Shown here piece by piece: positions 31,736 to 43,312 of a DNA stretch of 64,000 nt. The number at the start of each line of letters is the position of its first letter. Within the stretch, counting starts at the first letter, position 1. The notes below the pieces were generated by a model. That model saw only the letters and a list, made by a program, of their open reading frames with translations. It did not search any database and was not told where the DNA came from. The DNA comes from Puccinia triticina (Eukaryota; Basidiomycota; Pucciniomycetes; Pucciniales; Pucciniaceae). The stretch spans positions 310,001-374,000 of the forward strand of contig NC_070563.1 of the NCBI RefSeq assembly GCF_026914185.1, read 5' to 3'. The position numbers and the translations under genes are program-made.

Positions 31736-32641
31736 TCATCCCCACACGACATCGATTTCTTGATCGAAGTCGTCCTCTTCCTCTTCATCGCTAGGACCGC
31801 CGTTTCCAAGAGCTACCGTCGAGACCGCGCCGGCTCAGGTTTCAAACCGCTTCTTCTGTTTGTTCATGGCTGGTGGGTTTTGACAGACCGAGGAGTGATG
31901 GCCAATCTCGTGGCACCTCCAACACCCCTGCTTCTTCTTTTTCACAACCGCCGGGGACGCAAAATTCTCCGGAGGTTGATCGAACAAGACCTGCATCGAT
32001 ACCTCGTGGGACTCAAGGGCACCAATGGCGTCGTCGAGGGACATCTCGTTTGGGGAGTAGACTAGGTGGTCCCGGATTGGTTTCCACGATTTGTCTAGAC
32101 CACGGAGAAGACGGTCACACACTTGTTGATCAGCAGGCGCGAGCTTAACGGACTTGAGGTCGGATGCCGTGTTGCGAACCCGAGCGATCCAGGTTGCAAT
32201 CGGCTTGTTTGGATCATGTCGAGCCGTCCAAAAGGCGTCTTGAAGCATCATGCGGCGTGCTCGGGTATTCTTTTCATACGCATCCACGATTGTTTTGAAG
32301 AGGGTGCTGACGGGCTTGACGTCTTTGTATCGGATCGCGAGGTCGACCGATAATGTCATCTTCACGGTACCTCGAGCCATCTTGGACAGAACATCCCAGT
32401 CGGTAGCGGACTCTTCAGCAAAATAGACCCGCTGAGAACCTTGAGTAACCGGTTTCGAGGCGGCGTCTTTGTAGTCGGACTCGGGGCGGAGACGCTTGCC
32501 AACGACAATGTCGTGTATTCCAACGATTGCGAAGAGTTCCTCAAGGCGGGTCCGCCAGGCGGGAAAGCCGACTGAGTTACCGTTGAGAGTTGGAACGTTA
32601 TTGATGAGTGCGGCGGGGTTTTGGATTGATCAAGCAGGCAT
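31736..32641 (-). pseudogene. gag: Family A Gag, copy 1 (two in-frame TGA)
   Basis: Continuous minus-strand frame of 301 codons: MPA-TGA-SIQNPAALINNVPTLNG... to ...DFDQEIDVVWG-stop. TGA at codon 4 (32,630-32,632) and TGA at 31,835-31,837. A UBN2-like copia Gag: WRTRLEELFAI, LFKTIVDAYEKNTRARRMML, LLRGLDKSWKPIRDHLVYSP, then a CCHC knuckle CWRCHEIGHHSSVC and an acidic tail (DEEEEDDFDQE). The frame between the stops is intact and matches copy 2 closely. A shorter product could start at an internal Met (32,380). Confidence 0.85.
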
Positions 32642-32730
32642 CTTGAATGGCCGTTGGTCTGTGAGAGTCCAAGATCGGGGTGTGAGTTGATTGTAATCGA
32701 GGTATCGGGTGGTTCGCGAGCAGGTTGAGC

Positions 32731-32748
32731 GGATGGGCCTCATAACCT
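32731..32748 (-). other. Family A primer-binding site
   Basis: Directly after the minus-strand 5' LTR: GGTTATGAGGCCCA, complementary to the anticodon arm of a CAU (Met) tRNA rather than to a tRNA 3' end. This is the half-tRNA priming arrangement known for copia. The same sequence follows the LTR at 39,745. Confidence 0.7.
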
Positions 32749-32944
32749 GTTGAGAGAGACGAGGGGGGAAAAACCTGAAGTTCACAGGATGACAAGACTG
32801 TGACACTTGAGGGAGTGAGAAGATGGTTCTGATTCACTGAGGGAAAAACTCCAGTCACAATCTTGATGTAGACTATATACAAGATTGCCGTGTTTTGTTT
32901 GAAGCATACTATGTAGATACTATAAGCATATATCTAGCTCAACA
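32749..32944 (-). repeat. Family A copy 1, 5' LTR
   Basis: 196 bp, followed by the CTTTA target duplication. Confidence 0.9.
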
Positions 32945-32956
32945 CTTTAGTCCTAA

Positions 32957-33085
32957 GCCTCTCCTTCGGAGAGGCTTCGCGCCTCCTTGGAGAGGCTTCG
33001 CGCCTCCTTGGAGAGGCTTCGCGCCTCCTTGGAGAGGCTTCGCGCCTCCTTGGAGAGGCTTCGCGCCTCCTTGGAGAGGCTTAGT
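32957..33085. repeat. 21-bp palindromic tandem repeat
   Basis: Six units of GGAGAGGCTTCGCGCCTCCTT. Each unit can fold (GGAGGCGCGAAGCCTCTCC), and a shorter related hairpin (GCCTCCTCGGAGAGGC) occurs at about 52,110. Confidence 0.9.
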
Positions 33086-33690
33086 TGAGCTCGGGTCGCA
33101 TGCGGCGGAGTTGTGGCGTGCGGAGCAGAGCAGGCTGCGCAGTCCAGGCAGTCCAGCGCAGAGCTGGGGGAAGCCGCGGCAGCTGAAGCGGGTTGCGCCA
33201 GCAGGCGCAGCTAGGGCGGAGGCGGCGAGTAGGATCCCAAGCCTCCGGAGGCTAGGCAGGGGCGTGGATGATGGACACGGCGGAGTTTGGCGGCTGTCTA
33301 CGGCGAGCAAAGGAAGCGCAGAGAACGGTGTGGGAGCGGCGGTGACGGCGTGCGTGGGATGGGATGGGGATCTGTTTTATTGCTGTTGTGTAGTTTTAGT
33401 TCTATGTGGGTATGGGATGCGGTAGGAGTTTTCTCACGGGGGGGGGGGTTCTGTATACAGCAGAGGGAGGAGGAGTTTTTTTTGCTGACTTACTTATTAG
33501 GGGGGGGGGATCCTGGGGTATCTGGGAGGATCATCATTGGAGGATTTTGATTATATTTTTACTTACTTTTTTACGGACTTGACTTATTCTTTATGGTTGC
33601 GGATGCGGAGAAAGTACTTATACACTGCCGAGTTTGGAGAACCCTTGATACACTCGGGAATCTTGCAGGAGGAATGGTGCTGCGGTCATT
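33086..33690. repeat. GC-rich segment related to the 45.1-kb LTR-like element
   Basis: Shares with 45,150-45,760 the order GGGGAAGCCG-GGCAGC, GTAGCTGGGGCGGAGGCGGC-like sequence, GGATCCC and later a poly-G/T stretch (GGGGGGGG near 33,440 and 33,500). Decayed copy; no gene. Confidence 0.5.
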
Positions 33691-33739
33691 ATGTGACGGA
33701 GCACCACTTTCTTCTACCACACCAGGTAGGTCTTGTTCT

Positions 33740-33875
33740 GTTGAGAGATTTTTCTCTGTGGCTCCAGACGTGGTTGTCTGTTCACTTCAACTACTTCAAA
33801 ATTCTTCAGAAGCCTTATGTGGCTTTGTGAGGATTTTCCCCTCTCAGGGACTTTGCTGAGGCTGTAGAGGCCCCA
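33740..33875 (+). pseudogene. hAT transposase C-terminal fragment
   Basis: One frame reads SVERFFSVAPD, the start of the hAT dimerisation motif. After a frameshift another reads SRRGCLFTSTTSKFFRSLMW and LCEDFPLSGT. A better-preserved relative lies at 44,546-44,707. Downstream, both share GAAATAGATAGATTTTCATC and the CTGGCCACATCTGG hairpin. Confidence 0.65.
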
Positions 33876-34316
33876 AGCCCAAGAAATAGATAGATTTTCA
33901 TCCCTACTGAGTAGTGGTACTGGCCACATCTGGCCAGTATAGTATTGAGATTTTTTTTAATTTCTTCCTTCATTTGGATATAGTATTTTCAAAAAAACAA
34001 AAATCCTCATGTAATTGGATATATTGTCTTTTTCAAGAAGCTTGGATTTTTTTTTTTTGCATTTGCAGATCCTCCAACAATACATACAACCCTAAGTTCT
34101 AAAAAGCCTAACGCAGATAATCCAAGGCAGGTTAGAGCCCACATGAGACTGTGTGGGGAAGCAAGCCACATGACTGGGCAAACCATCCCCCAACTCAGAA
34201 TTCTGCAAGTGCCATCAAGGTCACACAACCCCATTGGCTGGGCCAGCCAATGAAAAAAGTGGGTTGGTCAATTGGGTCCACGGAGTTCTTCTGGTTGGTG
34301 TGTGCATCCTTACCCC
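33876..34316. other. hAT 3' flank, non-coding
   Basis: T-rich sequence shared with 44,708-44,830. CAAGAAGCTTGG near 34,034 recurs inverted near 51,140. No gene. Confidence 0.45.
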
Positions 34317-35029
34317 TGTTGAGGGGAACAAAGGATGAACACTGAAGTTCACAGACGCAAAGACCTGTGACACTCAGGAGTGGGAATGAAATGGTTCTGA
34401 TTCACTAAGGAAGGAAACCCCAGAAGCAATCTTGTAGATACTATATACAAGATTGGTTTGTGTTATGGTTGAAGCATACAGATATGGATATAAGCATACT
34501 ATCTCAACACACCCCCTTGCTGAAAACCAGAACTAATATAAATGAAATAATTAGACTACTTAAATTGACTAGTAGGTTATATTTCTTATGGGGACAGAAA
34601 TTGAGAGTATAAGATCAAGTTAGAGATCCAATGACACTAAAGAACAGGGAATTTTCATGATAACAAATATACTCTGAAATGCCATTGAGGAATTAACTAT
34701 AAGGTTGTGGCGGAGTTGCCCTTCCTACAAAATTAAGTCTTTCTTCTACTTCAGGTTCATCCCCACACGACGTCAATCTCTGGGTCAAAGTCGTCTTCCT
34801 CTTCTTGTTCTTCTTCATCTCCGCTGGGACCACCATTGCCTAGACGCGCAACAGACACCGCACCAGCTTGAATCACGCTTTCGACTTGTTCTTTGCTGGA
34901 GGGTTGGGAAAAGCCGATGAGTAATCACGCTTTTGACTTGTTCTTTGCTGGAGGGTTGGGAAAAGCCGATGAGTGGTGAACGACCTGGACGCAGTTCCAA
35001 CAACCCGGCTTCTTCTTTCTAGTAACCGT
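34317..35029 (-). mobile_element. Family A fragment, copy 3 (3' half)
   Basis: A 193-bp LTR (34,317-34,509), 3' UTR and the Gag C-terminus on the minus strand, ending within the knuckle region at ~35,029. A 52-bp segment (AATCACGCTTTYGACTTGTT...) is duplicated in tandem at 34,872-34,975. No second LTR. LTR sequence is nearly that of copy 2. Confidence 0.85.
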
Positions 35030-36600
35030 TGTGGTGTGCCAAATGTGTTTCAAGTATCAAATCACATAAAGTCACAGTTTAATATTGAGAAGGAGACATA
35101 TTTCTAGATGTATTATTGCATAATTGGATTCTACAGGTCATTTAACCCCTAGTCACTCACTGGAACCACTAGGCTAGCTGCACTCAGTCAAAAGTTACTA
35201 GTATTACACTGTGTTCATAAGCATAATTACATACTGTAGAGATATTTTGATAGTACATATTATAGAATTAGACTCAAGGACATATTTATAGTGTATGTAG
35301 TGGCGTGGTTTGGCTCTGCCCATGGCATGGTTCCACCTGTGGACAACTCAATGATTGTTGTTTGGCTCCACCCACGCACCATGGCATGGTTCCACCTGTG
35401 GACACCTCCAGGGTTGTTGTTTGGCTCCACCCACGTACCACAGCATGGCTCCACCTGTGGACACCTCCATAATTGTGTAGGCTCCATGGACACCACCACG
35501 TGGACACCACATGGACACCACTACCACAACCACGTGGACACCATATGGGCACCACCACCACAACCACGTGGATACCATCACCACATGGACATCTGTATGG
35601 TGGTCACACCAGCAAAAATTCCTCACAAGGATCCCCACCAGCAAAAATCCCTCACATTTTACTATAAAAGGAGGACCTTTCCCCTCCTCAGTTTGAGCAT
35701 GCCACTCAGGCAATCCTAACCAGAACACACATCTCACTCAGAGTTACAAGCCTCATCCACATAAATTCAGCAGTGTGATCTCAATCAAGTTGCCCATCAA
35801 CATCTTTCATTGTAGGTACCCGAAGCTAAGAATGCAGCGGGCAGGCTTCAGTGCCATTGTTAGCCCAGATCCATGGCTTGGCTAGGTCCGCGCGGCCATG
35901 GCCCCACCCACCCAGGAACCTTTCCAGCCACCTACCCACCCACCCAAGCTATAAAAAACATCACCGCTACCGGTAAGCCGCTTGTTCCCCCTTCTCTCTT
36001 TGGACAATCAGCAGGGCCAAAACTGAGCATCATCTGGTTTTTTCACATTGAGTGCTTTGATCCTGACACCTATCATGTGAGCCCCAGATGTGCTGGTGGA
36101 GAGGAGCAGCATTGGAGCAATGTTGGAGCTGAAAACAAAGCTGCATCATGTCACTTGCCATCAAGTGACTACTTTTTTTTCCTGGTGCCATTGGATCTAA
36201 GCAGGACAAAATAAAGGGAGAGAAAGCAGTGGGTTAGAGCCATCTCTAACTCAACTGGGCAGTCCAAAACAGGAAAAGGGGGTATGGCTGGCTCGCTGGT
36301 TGCTGTTTTTGTTGCTTTGGTTGGGTGCTCTTTGATGACGGAAGTCAAGGGTAGACCCGCTGATCGCGGGCAAACGGTGTGGGCCTAGAAACAGTCGGTG
36401 AGCTGAGTATTCCAAAGCAAGAGGAAAAATAGGCAAACAGCTCACCATATTCCCTTGATTGGTGGGTTTTTGGGGGTGACGGAATCAACAGGTCAATTGT
36501 GAAGAAAATATGGCCTAAGGCCGAGGACTGATGAGGGATGAGCTAGGAAGATCAAGAGCACAGGATTCTCAGGGACTCAGATCAACAGAACAGAAGTCTC
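35030..36600. other. Unassigned region with LTR-like promoter
   Basis: A TATA-like ACTATAAAAGGAGG lies at about 35,661-35,674 before a C/T-rich leader, as in an LTR, but no partner copy was found. Repeats inside are listed separately. No supported gene. Confidence 0.4.
35295..35600. repeat. CACGTGG / CCATGG tandem and palindromic repeats
   Basis: Three ~68-bp direct units (CATGGTTCCACCTGTGGACA ... TTGTTTGGCTCCACCCACG), then a run of short ACCACGTGGACACCA and CCACATGGACACC words. Each word is a near-palindrome. Confidence 0.8.
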
Positions 36601-36654
36601 CAATGGAGCAAGTCTGGCTGCTATGGGCTCGGAACTAAGTGCGGGTGTATTTCA

Positions 36655-36790
36655 TGAGGGAGTAGAGATAGTCATTTGGGACCCGGGTACCGCACCGCTT
36701 TTTGGCCAATTTCAGGTACCTAGTACCGCACCTGGCATCGCCTGGGAGGTACCACGGGTACCGCTGGCGGGTACGGCAGGTACCACCTGT
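36655..36790. repeat. GGTACC palindrome array
   Basis: Repeated GGTACC with CCCGGGTACCGC, CAGGTACCTAGTACCGC and GAGGTACCACGGGTACCG. A related array in inverse orientation lies at 50,411-50,548; both border GAGATAGTCAT. Confidence 0.85.
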
Positions 36791-36884
36791 GATATTTTTT
36801 GGTGTGGCAGCATCCTGCTGTCCTGCTTGCTCCATCCAGTTTGTTGCCATCCTTTGCAACAAGCTGAAGGGCAAACAGGCCACT

Positions 36885-37055
36885 GTTTGCCGGGAGGGAC
36901 TCCTCCCGGCAAGCACTGGCTCTCCTCTTTGACCGGAGGAATCCCTCCGGTTGAGGAGGAATACACACCTCTGACCAGAGGAATTGATCCATCCGATTGG
37001 AGGCATGTACACCTCTTCAACCGGAGAAATGGCTCCGGTCAAAGAGGCAAGTCCA
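36885..37055. repeat. Stacked hairpins CCTCCGG / CCGGAGG
   Basis: GGGAGGGACTCCTCCCGG, TTTGACCGGAGGAATCCCTCCGGTTGAGGAGG and TTCAACCGGAGAAATGGCTCCGGTCAAAG. Successive hairpins share the layout but have different matched arms. Confidence 0.75.
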
Positions 37056-37259
37056 CCCAGCAAGCTGGATATGCGTCCAGCTCGCCCGGTGGACATCCCT
37101 TGCCAAGCTAAATACATAATAGCGGTATTCAAGGTAGACCTGCGCATGCCACTTGCAAGGCAAGGCAAGCCGGCGTTCAACTCAAATGTTGAACGTCGAC
37201 TTGCAGTCTCCCCGCAAAACTGGGTTATGCAAAGTGACCTGCATGCACGCGCGGGTCTA

Positions 37260-37499
37260 CTTTGAAACCCCCTAATATGTATCCAGCTTGCCGAGATGAC
37301 TCATCCCTCACCAAGATGGATACACAGTATCCAGCTCGGCTAGCAAGGTCTGACGGTGAGCTGGACACATCCAGTTCCCTTGGAAGATTCATCTTGGCGA
37401 GCTGGATTCACATGTATCGAGCTTGGCGAGGGGACTCCTCTCCAGCTCATCAAGAGGTTCCTTGGCGTCCGCGAGCTGGATACAATAGGGGGTTTCAAA
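37260..37499. repeat. Small foldback element, AGCTGGATA core
   Basis: Ends are inverted: TTTGAAACCCCCTAATATGTATCCAGC... and ...GAGCTGGATACAATAGGGGG + TTTCAAAG. Inside are repeated GATACAC, CCAGCTCG and CGAGCTGG words. A second copy at 46,283-46,324 continued by 50,312 was split by family B copy 2. Confidence 0.8.
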
Positions 37500-37705
37500 G
37501 TTGAAATCAGGTTGCGCAGGACCTCAACCAGGTCCGATTTCCAGGAAAAAAAAAATCACTGCCAAAAACACAAACCTGGGGGCTTTACTTTGAACTCCCC
37601 CAAATGCAAGAATATCCTGATCTTGCACCCAGGAGTTCTCAACCTGCAAAAATTTGGGTACAAATCCCTTTTGTCCCTTGCAACCGGGGTCCTGGAACAA
37701 ACTTA

Positions 37706-39046
37706 ACCCAAGTCCCTTGCTGCTGCGGGCATCTGGTCTTGCGAAGCAAGCATCCGATAGCCCTCGGCAGGAGGGACTTGCGCGCTATCACCCCCTCTTG
37801 CAGAGCCTAGAAACTCCATTTGGCTGGGTGGTTTTTTTAAACCATCACAGTTCCTTGCCCTCAATACTTAAAACCTGAAAAATTTGCTTGGTGCAGAGCC
37901 TTGCTTCTTGCCTGTCATCTGATGCAATCTTAGTTATTTTACACAACTCCTTCAAATAGAAATAAATTTTCAAAGTTGACCAAACCTTGGAATTTACTGA
38001 AGTCGAGTCACAGAAGAGATCCGTGCTCAATGTGTTTTTTTTTTTTTGACTTACAGTCAAGCCTCTGAGCCCTTGATCGCCGCACAGACCCGCCATCAAG
38101 AACATGTAAACCTCTGGATGACCGGTAAAGACCGGTCATCGAGAGAGATATATACAACGCCCTGGATGACCGGTACAGACCGGTCATTGAAGGGATATGT
38201 AAAACCTCTTGATGACCGGGAAGGGATATGTAAAACCTCTTGATGACCGGTCTGTGTCGGTCATCAAGGGGACTCAACACTCAATGGCCAGTACAGACTG
38301 GCCATTGAGAGTATACAAACCTCTCAATGACCGGTCTGTGCCGGCCATCAAGGGGACTTGACACTCCCAATGACCGGTATCAACCAGTCATCGAGGGGAC
38401 TTGACACTTCCAATGACCGGTATTGACCGGTCATTGAGGGGACTCAACCCTCTCAATGACTGGTACTGTGCCGTTCTTTGAGAGGGCTTTATCCTCTCAA
38501 TCACTGGAACATACCAGTCATTGAGAGTGTTGAGTCCCCTCGATGACCGGTTGATACCGGTCATCCTGGCAATGATTTGGTTATGTTGATGGTGTACTTG
38601 TATGAGCCAATCTCATACATAGGCACAGGTTCATCACTGAGCACGGTCCTCAACTAGCTTCATGTGAAACAAGCTATGTATTACTTTGGGGGTCCGTGCT
38701 CTTGTGTCGTAAGGAATCTCTGCAATTCTGGCTTACAGAGTCGGTAGCACTCTTGAACATATTTTATATGGTATAATTTTTCAGGATTGCCATGAGTCTG
38801 TAAATAGAGAACAAAAAATACAAGCCTCAGCGCTTGCATGTTGTGCTGGTCTGGAGCAAAAAAAAAAAATACAATTTCTTGCGGAATGACAGAGATACAC
38901 AAGGAAAAGTGAAAACAGGGGTGAAAATCCCATTCTCTGTGCGCCAGGATGGGGAGGTACAGTATGAGTCCCTCCTGCCGAGGGCTGTTGGAGGCTTGCT
39001 TCGCGAGTCACACGCCCGCAGCAGCAAGGGACTTTTTTAAGTTCGG
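37706..39046. repeat. Inverted pair of AAGTCCCTT modules
   Basis: 37,706-37,790 and 38,962-39,046 are inverted copies sharing AAGTCCCTTGCTGCTGCGGG, TTGCGAAGCAAGC and CCTCGGCAGGAGGGACT. They bracket the GACCGGT array. Each module is itself hairpin-forming. Confidence 0.8.
38110..38570. repeat. 43-bp hairpin array, ATGACCGGT core
   Basis: About ten units. Each has a 22-nt hairpin (ATGACCGGT-N4-ACCGGTCAT) and a 21-nt spacer that is often itself a hairpin (TTGAGAG...CTCTCAA). Arms vary between units but stay matched, for example ATGGCCAGT with ACTGGCCAT near 38,282. One unit carries a 29-bp local duplication near 38,212-38,240. Confidence 0.9.
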
Positions 39047-39184
39047 TCCCGGAAGGACTTTGATCCTTCCAGTTCCCTGTGTGAAACCTTGTAGGAATGC
39101 CACATGTCACTGTCACTGCAAGCTTCCTCCAACTCAGATACTTACTCAAATAAAACTCATCAACACCCTTGTGAGGCTGGTCCA

Positions 39185-39264
39185 GGCCCACCCGGCCATT
39201 GAGTGTTGTGTCACTCAATGGCCCGGAAAGACCCGGCCAGCAATTGAGTGTTTGTCACTTGATG
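39185..39264. repeat. CCGGCCATTGAGTG array, left part
   Basis: Units of CCGGCCATTGAGTG and CACTTGATGGCCGG joined by TTGTGT or GGTACCAAC-like spacers. Continues at 44,945 after the hAT insertion. Confidence 0.8.
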
Positions 39265-39551
39265 GCCGGTACCAACAATGGGCCTATACTATACTCTACA
39301 ATAACCGGGCCTTTCTGTTATAGTATGGGTCTGGTTGTACCACCCTATAGTAATAACTGTACTAGTATTGGCCCTTGGTCCAAGTGGCCCGTATAGTATT
39401 CTGTATTTCTTTTTTCTGAAACAGAAAATACAGGTATAGTAAATTTTTTCGCCCCTGGTTACCACAATAACGCACTTAACCAGGTGTAAACATAAGGCAA
39501 TGAAATGTGGGCTCCTGATGATTGTACAGGCAAACCATTCCAATTATCTGG

Positions 39552-39744
39552 TGTTGAGATAGTATGCTTATATCCATATCTGTATGCTTCAACCATAACA
39601 CAAACCAATCTTGTATATAGTATCTACAAGATTGCTTCTGGGGTTTCCTTCCTTAGTGAATCAGAACCATTTCATTCTCACTCCTGAGTGTCACAGAACT
39701 TTGTGTCTGTGAACTTCAGTGTTCATCCTTTGTTCCTCTCAACA
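39552..39744 (+). repeat. Family A copy 2, 5' LTR
   Basis: 193 bp, followed directly by the primer site at 39,745-39,758. Confidence 0.93.
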
Positions 39745-40728
39745 GGTTATGAGGCCCATTGCTCAACCTGCTCGCGACAAAATTTTTATCTTGTGCTCAA
39801 TCTCAAACTCAACAATCTTTGAACTTGAACTTGAACTCGATCCCGCTCAATCAATCTCACTAGCTCAATCCCCCTCAATCAACCGTAACAATGCCTGCTC
39901 AATCAATTCAGAACCCCTCAGCGCTCATCGGAAACGTTCCGGTTCTTGATGGCAACTCGGTCAGCTTTCCCTCCTGGCGCACTAGGCTCGAGGAGCTTTT
40001 TGCTATTGGGGGAGTGCACGATATCGTTACCGGAGGACTACTTTGCCCGGAGACTGACTACAAGGACGTCAAGCCTCTCACTCAAGGATCCCAGAGGCTG
40101 TACTACGCTGAAGAGTCCGGATCGGACTGGGACACTCTATCCAACATGGCTTGGGCTACCTTAAAGATGACATTATCGATTGATCTAGCGATACGCTACA
40201 AAGAAACCAAGCCAGTCAGTGTTCTTTTCAAAACGATCTGCGATGCTTACAAGAAAAACACCCGGGCGAGACGAATGATGCTCCAGGACTCCTTCTGGTG
40301 CGCTCGACACGATCCCAACAAGCCCATTGCAACCTGGATCGCTCGGATTTGCAACACGGCTTCCAACCTCAAGTCGGTTAAACTGACCCCTGTGGACCAA
40401 CAAATTTGTGATTGTCTTCTGCGCGGCCTGGACGACTCCTGGAAGCCAATCAGAGACCACCTTGTTTACTCGCCAAACGAGATCTCTCTTGACGATGCCA
40501 TTGGGGCACTTGAGGCCCACAAGGTCTCCATGCAAGTGTTGTTCAATCAAACGCCGGAAACTTTTGCGTCATCAACGGTTACTAGAAAGAAGAAGCCGGG
40601 TTGTTGGAACTGCGGCCAGGTCGGTCACCACTCATTGGCTTGTCCCAACCCTCCAGCAAAGAACAAGTCAAAATCGCGATTCAAAACTAGAGCTGGTGCG
40701 GTGTCTGTTGCGCGTCTAGGCAACGGTG

Positions 40729-41069
40729 TGTAAGGGTCACGTGGACCCTCACTGAGATGTGACTAAGAAGTGGGACACGGGAACAAGGGCGGTACGCCAG
40801 GAGAGTTTCTAGGTCCAAACTCTGGGTGTTGAATTGCTCGAGCTAGCCGGGAGAGAGGAAAAGCTCTCTTGTTAGTCTAAATACAATATCAGGAGATAAG
40901 GAAGACTAGCGGAAGAATGAAACTGGAATCAGGCTTACCTAGCCGGGAGAGAGGAAAAGCTCTCTGCCGGACTAGGGAAGCGGAGGTTCAGACTATGTAT
41001 ACGGTGCGCGGGGGTTACGTAATCTCATAACCCTTTGTGTGGAGACCCGATGTCGAGAGGGGCTTCACA
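40729..41069 (-). repeat. Family B copy 1, 3' LTR
   Basis: 341 bp. Two internal hairpins with GGAGAGAGG / GCTCTCT arms; the longer one spans 40,939-40,975. Confidence 0.92.
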
Positions 41070-41422
41070 GTCTCCCCTCCTATGTGAAAAGGGAAGGAAG
41101 GCGGAAAAGAATGTAGATGACAATCTGGGCTGAGTCGGAATGAACAAGGAAAGGGGGACCGATATTGATGGGCGTGAGGAAAAACAGTCGTAAGAGAAGG
41201 GGAACGGAAACGGGGGTAGAGAGGGCGGGAGCGGAAGGGGGGGCCTGTCGGGATGGGAAAAACATGGCGATGAAGTCTTGTCTTCTCAATTGGTGGTCCG
41301 CATGATTTGACTTGGTAGGATTGCGTGTCGTGTATGTCTTTCAATCTTCCTCGGTCTGGGACACATGAGGACTGGGGTTCAGGGATGGAGAGAATTGGGC
41401 ATAAAATGAAAGCAGGAACCGT

Positions 41423-43312
41423 TTAGTGTAGTGGAAGGAGAATGGAATTATTGGTCTTGACTATTGATGGAGCCCTTGGTGGCAGTGGTCGATGGATCTT
41501 TAGCTGTTGACGTGGGCCTGTGTGGGTAATGACGCGTAAGCGTCGCCCAGCGTGAAACTCATGGAGCTTTTGGGTGGGGAAATGTGCAGCAGGGGCAGTG
41601 AAGGGGACAGTGGAAAATGGCACATACTCCGTGGTCCCGTCGCTGTCCACGGGGAACCACTTATCAAGGATTGACTCCACCTTGTTATCGATCGCGTGCA
41701 CATCCATAAGGTCGGAGGTGTCAGTAGGTTCTTCTGGGAGCAGACAGGCTTCGTCATCTGATTTCGGGGCAAGCTGGTCCTCTATCTCGATTTCATTGAG
41801 AGGTTGATCGCCGTACGCCAAGGCCGTCGCTTCAAGTTGCCCGTCGATCGCCGAGACAAGAGAGACTTGGGAGTGTTCAAAGGGCGGGGCTTCATCCATG
41901 CCCGCCACTCCTGCTGGTTTGCCAGTAGGTCTGCCCGCCGCTGTGGGATTCGTCGGCTTTTGATTCGCATTCGACCAGGCCCGTGGGGCCACATAGTTCG
42001 GTGGCTTTGGCGGCACTTGAAATGCTGGTGGAATGTAAACTCTAGATTGGTCGGGAGGGCCAGGACAAGCCCCTGCGGGGTTGCCGCAGTGCTTCTTGCA
42101 AAAATGGCACTTTCCTACCGAATCAAGATAGGCGTGCATCTTCCAAAGGTATAAATTGGGTTCAAGGCGGTTCGAGCCCAGTGGCGTGGCAACGGAACGG
42201 TAAGAGGGTTGACGGTTGCGAGGGAGATCAATGTAAAATCCATTGATTCGGTTCTCGAAGGCGCCGTATTTGAACGGCTTTTGGAGGAGAAGTTAGAAGT
42301 CACGAACTTTGCTTTGAAGAACGTGGGGCAATCCAAGAACAACGAATTCCGCCAGATCAAGGTCGTCAAAGACATCTTTCTCAAAGTTGACAAGCGATTG
42401 AAGGGTGCAGGCCCGGCTGCTATATTGAAGGAATGATTCCAACCCGGACATTTCGAGACGAACGATTGATCAGCGAAGGTCAGCTCGCCAGTCTTCTGGG
42501 AGACAGAACTCAAAGAGCTGGTCACGAAATTCTTCCCACAATTTTCCAGCAAACTTCGGGCTTTCGACTCGATAGAAGGCAGTGAGGTTGGTGTCAGAGA
42601 TCAGGGAACCAAGGATGAGACGTTTGTCGTTGGCGTGAGTGACCGCCTTGGTATCAAAGAAGATAGTGACGGCTTGGATCCAGGTAAGAAAAATCTCGGC
42701 GTTCTGAAGAGGTCCATTAAATTGTGGCCCATCGGACGTCCTGAATTTGGGCAAGTCTACTCGGCCCGGGTGCGGAGTCGGGGCCACTTCCTGCTTTATG
42801 CCACCAGTCAATGCCGCCTTTTCGAGAGCTTTGATCCGTTCACGATTGATCTTGCGCTGTTCGGCAAAGCGGTCTGCCTCGGCTTTCCTTTGTTTGGCGT
42901 CAAGACGTCTTTGTTCCGCATCAATGTGTCGTTGTTCTTCGGCTTGCTTCTGTGCCGCCTGGAACTGAAGTGCCGTGTTCTTCTGGATTGTGAGGATTGC
43001 CTTCAGAGAATCAGTGATGGAGAGGTCCTCTTCAACCTCTTCTGGTTGGTTAACGGCCGGGTTAGAACCCGGATTCATCGTACGTTCCGTCGGGGGATCA
43101 GGGACAGTTGGGTCGTAGTTTAGATGATCAGATGGTGTTTCTGGTCGGCTGTTTGATGGAGCTTGTTCAATTTCCAATAGCGCTTGGGCAATCGCAGCGT
43201 TGTTCGATGCTGCAAGAGCGTCTAAGCGAGCCCGTCGACGAGCGGCACGGAGGATTTCCTCGGGATCAGAGATAGGTAGCAGGGGTCCCAAATTCGAGTT
43301 TCTCGTGGTCAT
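41423..43312 (-). pseudogene. gag: Family B Gag, copy 1
   Basis: One minus-strand frame, ~630 codons, from ATG (MTTRNSNLGPLLPISDPEE) with a TGA at 42,470-42,472 and a TAA at 42,293-42,295. The N-terminal half has a charged coiled coil (EEQRHIDAEQRRLDAKQRKA), then a Ty3-type capsid region (FNGPLQNAEIFLTWIQAV, FAGKLWEEFRDQLFEF). After the stops comes a Cys/His cluster CHFCKKHCGNPAGAC, a Pro-rich stretch and an acidic region. At the TGA, copy 2 has Arg (ALKRSIAQL). No pol domains. Confidence 0.8.

Larger units (their letters stand above)
31283..32944 (-). mobile_element. Gag-only copia-type LTR element, family A copy 1
   Basis: LTRs at 31,283-31,479 and 32,749-32,944 (TGTTGAGAGA...GCTCAACA), with CTTTA on both sides (31,278-31,282 and 32,945-32,949). 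Total 1,662 bp. On the minus strand: LTR, primer site GGTTATGAGGCCCA, Gag frame, ~250 bp of 3' UTR, CAGCAAGGGGGCG-type polypurine tract, LTR. There is no room for protease, integrase or RT. The organisation is identical to copy 2 at 39,552. Confidence 0.9.

Noticed and set aside
32895..33425. 176-codon ORF with repeated PPWRGFA units
   Set aside because: A translation of the 21-bp palindromic tandem repeat running into a decayed GC-rich segment; the opposite strand is equally open.
38110..38570. CRISPR-like regular spacing of palindromic repeats and spacers
   Set aside because: Spacers are related to one another and are themselves hairpins, there are no cas-type genes, and the context is eukaryotic. 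It is a palindromic satellite-like array.
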